From Byssochlamys sp. IMV 00236 (taxonomy: Eukaryota > Ascomycota > Eurotiomycetes > Eurotiales > Thermoascaceae): a DNA stretch of 11,650 bases. A model generated the notes under the pieces. It searched no databases, had not been told where the DNA came from, and worked only from the letters and a program-made list of their open reading frames with translations. Shown piece by piece: positions 1 to 8,200 of this stretch (position 1 is its first letter; the number at the start of each line of letters is the position of its first letter). The stretch spans positions 1 through 11,650 of the forward strand of contig MSJH02000654.1 in assembly GCA_001931875.2 (NCBI GenBank). The letters run 5' to 3'. The position numbers and the translations under genes were made by a program.

Positions 1-744
1 CAAGGAGATGTCAAGTGTCTTTCCATAGTGAGCAATGTCTATTTGCTGTCTTCAGGCTAGTCAGTCTTGCTATAGAGATGAGTTCAGCCTTGTCTTTTCT
101 TTTTTCTTTCCCCCCATCAACATCGTTACAAGTAAAGGGTAGCCTCTTTTGTTTAACCATGAGACTATCATTCATATCTGATGTTATAATCGTCGATTCA
201 CTGACAGGAAAGGTCTCAGTAAACAAAGGTTTTCTTAAGCAAGCTTACTGACACTATCATCATATCACAGACATGAATTCTTTTGTGCATTAATAAAAGA
301 TTTTCATTTGAGCCTTGCCCAGAATACAAATTTAACCTTATCATTTGATGACATAGAACACACAGCATTTGGCAAGATTTATCCTTTTTTTAGGCATTCA
401 GTTGGAGATACGTTGGGTTTCTTTAAGAGTACAACACACTTGGCAGATGTAACCTACTGCCAGTGCTTGGTAGAAATGTAAAGACTCTTGGTAAATCTTG
501 ACAGGGCCTCTCAATAATGATAACAAGGCAACAGTCTTAGGAATTATGACCTACATGGTCCGTTTACAAGTTTTTCGAGAAATAGTGCTATTGATCGCAT
601 ACATCCCTAATATGTATACGAGCATTCCCAAAACGATGACAAGAATAGCACATTACACACACCCAAACATACAAATAAAATTCCCACTTTATACAAACTT
701 CACTGCTCACCAAATCAACAAGAACAGCAATAAAAGGCTTAATT
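1..744. other. No supportable gene; flank beyond the RPS18 3' end
   Basis: This AT-rich stretch lies downstream of RPS18. Short open frames exist on both strands near the left edge: one on the minus strand ending at about 11, lysine-rich in the middle, and an overlapping one on the plus strand. Neither has a recognisable motif, a clear ATG with supporting splice signals, or continuity past about 80 residues. I saw no tRNA B-box. A terminal exon of a gene lying to the left of the window cannot be excluded. Confidence 0.4.
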
Positions 745-758
745 TTGCAAAATAACTT

Positions 759-764
759 TTTATT
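759..764 (-). terminator. Poly(A) signal of RPS18
   Basis: TTTATT on the plus strand is AATAAA on the minus strand. It lies about 86 nt after the RPS18 stop (about 34 nt if the proposed 3'UTR intron is removed). Confidence 0.55.
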
Positions 765-796
765 TGACAATATAGCTCGCTCCTTGTATTTTGAGA

Positions 797-848
797 CTAT
801 AGAAATGACATTAATATCACGCTTATTCAAACATCTTTTATCACTCAC
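797..848 (-). other. Probable 3'UTR intron of RPS18
   Basis: On the minus strand the RPS18 stop TAA (852-850) is followed by one G and then GTGAGT (848-843), a strong donor. A matching acceptor (TTTCTATAG, ending at 797) lies 52 nt on, with a TTAAT branch-like element about 14 nt before it. Length and signals match the coding introns of this window. Splicing would leave the protein unchanged and join the stop codon to the segment carrying the poly(A) signal. Confidence 0.55.
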
Positions 849-849
849 C

Positions 850-1625
850 TTATTTCTTCTTGGAGACACCAACGGTACGTCCACGACGACCGGTAGTCTT
901 GGTGTGTTGACCACGGACACGGACACCCCAGAAGTGACGAAGACCACGGTGAGCACGGATCTTCTTTAAGCGTTCAAGATCTTCACGGTACTTGGTGTCA
1001 AGAACGTTAGAGATGACTTGAGTGGACTTGCCGTCAACGATATCCTTTTGTCTGTTAAGGAACCAGGTGGGGATCTTGTATTGAGTGGGGTTTTGGAGAA
1101 CAGTGACGATACGTTCCAATTCTTCGCTAGAAAGTTCACCAGCTCTCTTGGTAAGATCAACATCAGCCTTCTTACAGGCAATGTTGGCGAAACGACGACC
1201 AACACCCTTGATGGAAGTCAAGGCAATTTGAATCTTGACACGACCATCAACGTTGGTGTTCAAAAGACGAAGAATGTGCTGGAAATGGTTCTTCTCGGGA
1301 ACGACGAGCGACTACGTGATGTATAAAAAGTGTTAGTTTGTTTCCAGTTTTAATTAAGCCCAAAACATTGAAAGAAAGGAGAGAGACGAGAGAGAAAAGA
1401 TGTACAATGTCCAGTTAAATATTGCGTAGTCCCTTTCCTCCCCTCTAATGTGTGTATATATGTATGTATGTGTCAATCGACTCTATCCTCAGTCTTTATC
1501 CATCCATCCATCCATCCATTTATATCCATTACATATAGATGTTATCCTCATCATTCCTTCCTCTGTTCTCTCTTTCTCTCTTCTCCCTTTCTGTCAATGT
1601 TTATGTTTGGTGATGCATTTACCAT
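850..1625 (-). CDS. RPS18: 40S ribosomal protein S18 (uS13)
   Basis: Small-subunit ribosomal protein uS13, in the 40S head, contacting the P-site tRNA and the intersubunit bridge. Two coding exons: the ATG alone (1623-1625), then 1311-850, giving 154 residues; the family is usually about 152. Visible hallmarks are [20 protein letters not shown] at the N-terminus, [37 protein letters not shown], the near-invariant [15 protein letters not shown], and a basic tail ending [10 protein letters not shown]. The start was chosen because 1622-1617 reads as a GTAAAT donor directly after ATG and the TAG acceptor at 1314-1312 opens exactly on SLVVPEK. Intron 1 is 311 nt, far longer than other introns here, as is common in fungal ribosomal-protein genes. 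Upstream of the ATG is a pyrimidine-rich run, with two CCAAT-like sequences (about 1652 and 1675). Identification is very secure; the one-codon exon is inferred. Confidence 0.95.
1498..1519. repeat. (ATCC)n microsatellite in RPS18 intron 1
   Basis: Five perfect ATCC units followed by a partial unit lie inside the long first intron of RPS18. On the transcribed strand this is a GGAT repeat within a purine-rich stretch. Confidence 0.9.
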
Positions 1626-2030
1626 TTTGATGAAAAGGGAGGATTCTCATATTGGCTTGCTCCTCAATACATAATTGGCAAATAGTAAATTGAAAGGCCG
1701 ACATCAACTTTCCAAGCCAAGCGTACAGAGTGTATCCTGTCAAATCCTTCTTTGTATCTATGAGAACAATAACTAAACCATGTCCTAAATATACATGAGT
1801 TTCTCTTCTCAGTACTCCCTCTTTAATTCTTCACTTTCACATCATTTTATTATTATTTAATAACTGTAATACACACAATGATTATTTTATTTATAAACAA
1901 GTGAGGGTATAAAAATGTGTAATATACAAATATGAAACTAGCTGTTGTCTTCTTTATTGAGCACTGACTGTGCTGACATGAGCCTATAATCTAGTGTGTT
2001 AACAGCATATATCAAAATAAATAAAATGTT
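1626..2030. promoter_or_regulatory. RPS18 upstream region and HSK3 3'UTR
   Basis: No gene is visible in this spacer of about 0.4 kb. RPS18 is transcribed leftward from here and HSK3 ends into it, so the left part must hold the RPS18 promoter and 5'UTR and the right part the HSK3 3'UTR. CCAAT-like sequences (minus strand) lie roughly 28 and 50 bp before the RPS18 ATG. I do not recognise a canonical TATA box. Confidence 0.5.
1953..1958 (-). terminator. Poly(A) signal of HSK3
   Basis: TTTATT (AATAAA on the minus strand) lies about 72 nt beyond the HSK3 stop codon, a normal 3'UTR distance. Confidence 0.5.
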
Positions 2031-2204
2031 TTACATTGCTGCATGAAGAGTGCTCATCTTGAGTAATGCTGGTACTTGTTCGTTTGTTTGTTTAAAGTGT
2101 TGATCTAATTTCTGTATATTTTTTGTCAATTTATCCAGTTCATAATGTAATTGAGCATATTTCATCGGTTTGTTCGATCTTGATTTAGAATCACTCTCAG
2201 ACAT
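2031..2204 (-). CDS. HSK3: DASH/Dam1 complex subunit Hsk3-like
   Basis: A 57-residue single-exon protein resembling Hsk3, the smallest subunit of the fungal DASH/Dam1 ring that couples kinetochores to spindle microtubules. After a short polar N-terminus (SESDSKSRSNKP) comes one amphipathic helix with regular hydrophobic spacing (YAQLHYELDKLTKNIQKL) and the ending VPALLKMSTLHAAM, which matches the family pattern of a QL..L...L helix closing with a Leu-His-Ala/Ser-Met signature. Family members are about 60-70 residues. The ATG at 2204 is preferred because an upstream extension would translate the poly(A/T) tract as a phenylalanine run with no ATG. It shares a 70-bp divergent promoter with the RPAIN gene. 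The call rests on pattern similarity in a very short protein; another small coiled-coil subunit is possible. Confidence 0.68.
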   Translation of the reverse strand: MSESDSKSRSNKPMKYAQLHYELDKLTKNIQKLDQHFKQTNEQVPALLKMSTLHAAM

Positions 2205-2274
2205 TTGTATTAAAAAAAAAAAAAAAAAGAAGGGCGCTTGCATTTTCCTTTTTCTCTTTATTATTTATCAAATA
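2205..2274. promoter_or_regulatory. Bidirectional promoter between HSK3 and RPAIN
   Basis: Only 70 bp separate the two divergent start codons, so both promoters and 5'UTRs must share this segment or overlap the coding regions. It contains a 17-base A tract (2212-2228), typical of nucleosome-depleted fungal promoters, directly followed by GGGCGC (2232-2237), a GC-rich core in an otherwise AT-rich spacer. Confidence 0.6.
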
Positions 2275-2856
2275 ATGGCTTCAATAAGAGCCCCAATAAA
2301 GAGTTTATCAGAAAACCAACGTCGATGGCGAGAAAGAATACGACAAGAGAATAGTGAGAGAATAAAGCTAATACGACAAGAAAAGATAAACAAGTTTAGG
2401 GAAGACAAGGTAATTAGATAGTACGCGTCAATGTGCATTATTAAAATAAAAGTAAAACAGTTGGCACAGTATCAGATATGCAATGAAATTGATGCCTTTA
2501 ATAAAGCTAATGAAGAAACTCTAAGAATGCAAGGAACATTTGATGTGGATCAGCTTATAGAAGAAAGCATAATGCAAGAGTATGAGCTTGAAGAATACCT
2601 GCAGCAGGAACAAGTTGAATATTGTGTTAATTGTCAGAATGAAGTTTTGACATATCAACAAGCAGATATGCTTTTATGCTCCAATTGTGGATTTTATACT
2701 ACCAAAGACTGCTTTGAAAAGACTATACTTCCATTGCTGCATCGTCATGCTCTTGACTGTCAAGGGAAGATTGGATTCTGTTTAGAACCTGGTACAGATA
2801 ATACCTTATTTGCCAACTGTGACATTTGCGATCTTTGGGACATTTTGTACATGTAA
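2275..2856 (+). CDS. RPAIN: RPA-interacting protein (RPAIN/RIP family)
   Basis: Two exons (2275-2409 and 2461-2856; phase-0 intron of 51 nt) give 176 residues. In animals this family binds replication protein A and promotes its nuclear import, supporting DNA replication and repair. The N-terminal 45 residues are Arg/Lys-rich and helical (LSENQRRWRERIRQENSERI), as in the Rip1 N-terminal domain; the middle (about 50-98) is acidic. The C-terminal zinc finger has C100-x2-C103, C118-x2-C121, H139/H141, C145 and C165-x2-C168, ending DLWDIL, close to the vertebrate ending CxxCDxWAVIL. A second in-frame acceptor, CAG ending at 2469, would drop three residues. The gene is divergent from HSK3 and tandem with the glomulin-like gene. 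The family call is good; the fungal role is inferred. Confidence 0.85.
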
Positions 2857-2907
2857 AAAAAATTCATGTATTGTGTAAATAGATATAATGCTTGTAGATA
2901 TATCAGA

Positions 2908-2913
2908 AATAAA
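2908..2913 (+). terminator. Poly(A) signal of the RPAIN gene
   Basis: AATAAA lies 52 nt after the RPAIN stop and only 20 nt before the proposed first ATG of the next gene, so the two tandem transcripts probably abut or overlap. Confidence 0.55.
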
Positions 2914-2932
2914 AACCCACTTCTTTCTCTTT

Positions 2933-5172
2933 ATGACATTTTTTTCAACTGGTCACAATTATTTTACTGATGGTGTCGATACTAAAGTAAAGTGCTTTAT
3001 TATATGTAAAGTATGTATTTATGTAGTTTATAGTACAAGGAATATACAAGAGAAGAAGCAACCAACTTTTTAAACGCGAACGAACATGACTTGACAGATC
3101 TATATAACATAAAACAAATCCTACTTGCTCTTGGACAGGTGAATAGCTTATTATTATTGCTATTAAAATATAACTTGCTGAACTATGAATTAGACAAAAG
3201 ATCCATTGACAGATGAACGATGGTTCAACATTCTATTCAAGCTCATTTCTTTACTGTTAATCAATCAGGAGACACAAGCCAATGCTTATGAGGCTATTGA
3301 GTATTTAGCAGATAGACTTGACTATGATCAACTATTGGAGCAGCTTATGGATAAGCTTATCTGCTTTGAATGGAATCACAAAGACGATGAAAACAAGTGT
3401 CTTGTAATAGCAAAGGAATATACTATCTATGTTGAGCTGTTTGGAAGGGCAATAGAAAAGATATCGAGGCCAAAGGAATGGATGTTATATCTACCCTTTC
3501 TTACAAACTATTTGCAAAGAACCATGGAGTCCATTGAGCCTATCTTGATCAACAAATGCGCACTCTTTCAACGGAAAAAGCCATTCTCAAACTGGGATCA
3601 ATCTGTTTTGCTCGTGGTAGGATGTATTTTGGATTTCACAGAGTTTGTCCACTCGGCCACAGTCTCTCAAAGCCCCTCAAAATTCAGAGTAAGAATGGAC
3701 GAAAAAACAAAAGGCTTTCATCCTGATTTCTTTCTTTATAGACTGATTATGATGATATCGGTTTACACGATGGAGATGTAAAGAGAAGATATTTAGGCTA
3801 TTTTCTTTTAAATATGGTGTATAAAAAGGTCATTTTGAATCTGGATATGCAACTATCAAAAAAATACTTTGAAAATCATTATTCGAAATATAGCATGAAA
3901 AGATCCGTAGAGCAACAAGAGGATAATGAACATATGCTCAAACTTACTCAACGTTGTGTGGTAAGAGAGTATCATATGTGTATGTTGTCTGTAGGTTAAG
4001 CTTGAATAGACATTGGCTAATACATATGAGTTTTCATATGAGAAAATGTTTCAACTTTTGAATTCTATTAAACGTAAGCAATGTTATCTTCCTCCAGGTA
4101 AAAAAAAAAAAAAAAAAAAAAAAGAATGCCAGTTATTTAATATATATAAATAGATGAAGAAGTAATAGAGAATGACAGACAAATGATAAACGCCAGATTA
4201 TATCCTCTAAATTACGAAGGCATCGCTTCACTACTCTCCATTTCACTATATAACCAATTTGCCTCTCAGCATACAATCGATCTGGATGCTTTTAATTTAG
4301 CAAAGACGTATATCAGTATTCTTATACACCTGATGATGCAGTAAGTTCAAATGAAACAGGATAGAAAAAAGCCATTATTTATTCGCTATAAACAGACCAT
4401 CAGACAGAATCAACACGATTGACAAGGCAATATTTGTTGCACTTTATATCTCGGACAAGATACACGTCAACCTGAGCATGGAGGATATCGAAACGATAAT
4501 TGAAGATCCTGCTGAAATAGGAGTAGGTATTCCTGTCACCAGAATATTCCAAGTCGTTGCCTCCGTGGCCTCGACGTGTCCTGATGCCTCTATCCGGTTC
4601 TTTGCCTATCACTTGGTTCGTAAATTCTTGGCATTTGGAAATGAGCAGGTAAAGGTGTTTCTGTATCAAGAGTTATTAGATGGGTGCCCCTTCCCTTCAA
4701 TGAAAACTGCAGCTATAGGTATATTGAAAGATCAGATCGACCAGTCCTTTCAGGATGATAAGAGCGCGTTTGCAAGTCCATTGGTCATTGATGTGTTCTT
4801 TCCATTGATATTCAAAGTGAATAAGGATTGGTCACAAAGGCCCAGTGAATTTTGGAATGACTATAGTCATGTTATGCAAGCATTGAATCTTTATTATTAT
4901 CTATTATTAAAAGATAAACATAACAAGGTAAACTATGATTAAGTTCTGTTTATATATACTCATTTTAGCAATAGACATCCATATGGACAAGTCAGAATAT
5001 AAACAAGATGAATAAAGAGTATCTCACACCCATCAGGCACTGCTTGGATACTATTTCCGTCATAACAATCAACAACGATAACCGAATGTATATCACACAG
5101 ATTGATTTATTGAGAGACTCACTTGACAAAGTAATGCAAGTCATAAAAAAGGGCAATCTATCGGGATTCTAA
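2933..5172 (+). CDS. GLMN: Glomulin/ALF4/YBP-family helical-repeat protein
   Basis: Eight exons reconstructed by frame continuity: 2933-2986, 3034-3129, 3194-3688, 3742-3960, 4010-4097, 4154-4340, 4396-4927 and 4975-5172, about 622 residues. Exons 2-8 are well supported; exon 1 is tentative, because its 47-nt intron has no clear branch site and exon 2 has no in-frame ATG. The protein is all-helical and HEAT-like. Two segments align with glomulin: FLYQELLDGCPFPSMKTAAI (about 470-490), and near the C-terminus MQALNLYYYLLLKDKHNK joined across the last intron to TSIWTSQNINKMNKEYLTPI, matching human ASLNLLRYLVIKDNE...GLWTELGNIENNFLKPL. Glomulin inhibits RBX1 in cullin-RING ligases; plant ALF4 acts likewise; yeast Ybp1/Ybp2 act in Yap1 oxidation and at kinetochores. 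Which role applies here is unknown. Family lengths are about 590-670. Confidence 0.8.
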
Positions 5173-5261
5173 TGATTGTGTGCCACCTGATTCGGGATGA
5201 ATGACTGCATAAATGTAGGAGTGAATGATGGTCATTTCTCTTTTTCCTTATTTTGTTTATA

Positions 5262-5273
5262 AATAAAAATAAA
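5262..5273 (+). terminator. Overlapping poly(A) signals of the glomulin-like gene
   Basis: Two tandem AATAAA hexamers (5262-5267 and 5268-5273) end four bases before the ATG26 start codon. They are the only good signals in the 104-bp gap, so the upstream mRNA probably ends inside ATG26 exon 1 or intron 1. Confidence 0.5.
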
Positions 5274-5276
5274 AAC

Positions 5277-8200
5277 ATGGACACTGGAAACCACAACGTT
5301 TTACAGTTTGTGTCTGCGGCTGCTCAGATTGTAAGATACGCTTATTTTACATCATAAGCTCATATATTATATTTATAGTTTGAAAAACAAGAAACAGAGG
5401 ATATGGAAGGTAAATAAGGTGAACTACCTTCAATTTATAACTAATACGCTTCAAAGCTTCGTCCTCTTCTATAAACACAACTGGTAACTAATCAAACAAA
5501 GAAATGAGTATAACTACTAATCACAATGTCACTAGAATTGTTACAGTCTTCAGATGCTTTATTCAATCAAACTAGTCATTGGAGTATGACTGATCAGCAA
5601 TTGACATCAGATCATAATGTTACTATTGAGGAAAAATCAAGTCAGATAAAAGAGCTTTTAGCAGAAGCAACAGGGATTATCTACGAGGAACCTAAAGCAA
5701 CCTTACCGTCCAGACATAATCTACCTATGACTTTAGAAGAGCGACTCAGAGTGGTATTCAACTTGCCATCGAGTGAAGTATTAAGAGGAGGTAAAACGTT
5801 GTATATGTGTATATGCTTATTTTAATTCACATCCATATTAGAATGGATCTGTTATATCGTACAATCTGCTCTAGTTCCTGGGTGTATGTATCTGACAGAT
5901 AATTTTATATGTTTTTATGCTTCTTTACCAAAAGGACAGGTAAGTTCAATTGAAACGTGTATCATTTAATGTTTACACTCCCCCTTAGCTTCAGTTCCAT
6001 AAATCAGGATACCTTTTGATAAAAAGAGCGGGTAAAATGAAGAGCAACTATGAACGATACTACTTTGATATCCAAAATGATGTACTCGCATGGTTTGAAA
6101 ACCCTACAGATAATTACTCACCATTGGGTAAAATTGATCTCAAGTCCATATTGGCTATTCGTCAATCTGTCAAACGAAAGTATGGATTTAGAATTAAGAC
6201 GACTACAAAGAATTGGCATTTCCAAGCAGATACAAAGGCGGCCATGATTGAATGGTACAGACCATATATAAAAAAGGGTAGCAAAAACTGAATGATTTTT
6301 ATAGGACCAATGCTTTACAAAAGGCAATATTCAAGGCAAACAACAGTGGGTCGAACCTAAAGATCGTATTGCCTTTTCAAAATGTGTTGGATATCGAGCA
6401 AACAGAAGCATTTGAATTTCAAAAGTTTTTAAAGATAAGAGCTGTTGGTATCGATGATAGCTTTGTGATGGATGAAGTAAGAATACACCAATGTATATGT
6501 GGGATATTAACAGAGTTGCTTTTTCTATTAGTATTATTTCTCTTATTTTGCAAATATCGAAAATACATTCCAACATCTCAAGTCAGCATGGGAAAGTCAT
6601 TCATCCTTTCAACAGACATCCAGCACGCCTATCAGTCAATCACCCACATTATCCATATCTGACCTACACGAACCTAAACCTCCATCTGTTCCTTCGAGCA
6701 CAATCAAGCGCATGAACACAGTGGTGTCCAGCGCATTATCTGTACCAGGAGCTATCAAAGACTACTTATACCCTTCCATCTCTTCTAATAGTAAAAAATC
6801 AACAGAAAAACTAGAGGAGTCGTCAAGCTCAGGTGATGAGGATTATCAGGCCATTGGCTGGTTACACGGCAAACGTCAATCAGGGATGAAATTGGTCTAT
6901 GGACTTTTAGGCGGAGCAGCTGGCAGCCCTTCAATTGCCTTGGAGAACGAAGATGAAGAAGAGGATGAAGAAGATGATGATCCTGTCAATAGAGCCGATG
7001 AAGCTGAAGTATTGGATGACCGTACCATTACCAATTTTCGAAAATACTTTGTTTTACCAGAAACCGAAAAACTTCTTACAGGCAAAAACATTGAATATAC
7101 ACACACATATCAACAAAGCAACTTATATGTTATATATATATATAGTCTATAGATGTTCCTATATGAAAACACTTCCTTGTTATGGAAAGCTATATATTTC
7201 TACAAACTATATTTCATTTAATTCCAAAGGATTTGCGTCCAAGGCAAAGGTAATATAATAGTGACACCCTATGATTGCTTCTTATATACCCTTCATAAAA
7301 AAGATCATTATTCCCTTTACAGATGTCATAAGGATACAAAAGCTAAGAAGTCGTGGCTACATATTTCACTCTTTAAGCATCACAACACAAACCAAACGAG
7401 AGATATTTTTAGAATTTTCATCCATTTCTAGACGCAATAGTTGTTTTGCAAGTCTCTTTATTCAACATAAACGCGTCTTGGAATCAGAGCCAGATAAGGC
7501 AGAAGAGTAAATTGGTTTATATATGCTTATAACTTTAGCTAAAAGAGCTTACATGTAGAACAATACGAGATTGGGAAGCCAAGTTGATGGAAGATGAACT
7601 AAGGGATAATCAATTGGACCACGTCGTTCCTCAAAATGCAACATTGCCTATCCTTTCGCGGAGCATGTCGAGTGAATCTATTATGTATAAAAAGCCTGAA
7701 AGGTCGTTACATTTCACGTGTATCACCATTGGCACAAGAGGTGACGTGCAGCCCTATATTGCTTTATGTAAGGGCCTGATGAAGGATGGTCATAGGTGCA
7801 GGATAGCAACCCATGATGAATTTAAGGATTGGATAGAGGAGCATGGCATTGAATTTAGAACAGTCGGTGGAGATCCTGGAGAACTAATGGTAAGTTAAAA
7901 AAAAAAAAAAAAAACGATGGCAATATAAACAAGCTAATATCTATTGTAGAGGATTTGTGTGGAAAACAATTTCTTCAGTGTGAACTTTGTTAGAGAAGGC
8001 CTTAGATTGGTAAGTTACAAAAGTGAGAGCATATACATACTAAAAATGAAAATGATAGTTTAAGGATTGGATTGATGAATTGCTTTCTCTTACATGGGAA
8101 GCCGTGCAGGGTACCGACGTCATCATTGAAAGTCCAAGCGCAATGGTTGGAATCCATATGGCTGAAGCACTTGGTAAGTGATAAAAAAGCATGTATCCTC

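Noticed and set aside
11..251. Overlapping open frames on both strands at the left edge (71 and 78 codons).
   Set aside because: Both begin at non-ATG codons or lack context, show no recognisable motif and conflict with each other. There is too little to call a gene.
588..956. 122-codon minus-strand frame overlapping the RPS18 end.
   Set aside because: Its RPS18 overlap is in a different frame from the ribosomal protein, and the rest is 3'UTR; it is a shadow of RPS18.
1484..1560. Possible C/D-box snoRNA in RPS18 intron 1: ATGATGA (minus strand, 1554-1548) and CTGA (1492-1489) about 55 nt apart.
   Set aside because: The bases outside the two boxes do not form a terminal stem (GGA on both sides), the would-be guide is the GGAT microsatellite, and I know no rRNA target for it. 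Chance boxes in an AT/purine-rich intron are likely.
2423..2428. ACGCGT (MluI cell-cycle box) near the RPAIN gene; another at about 7471.
   Set aside because: One is inside an intron and one inside ATG26 coding sequence; neither is in a promoter position.
2888..2986. Longer first exon of the glomulin-like gene starting at the ATG at 2888.
   Set aside because: It is in frame with the ATG at 2933, but it would place the RPAIN poly(A) signal inside coding sequence. 2933 is preferred, though the whole exon remains uncertain.
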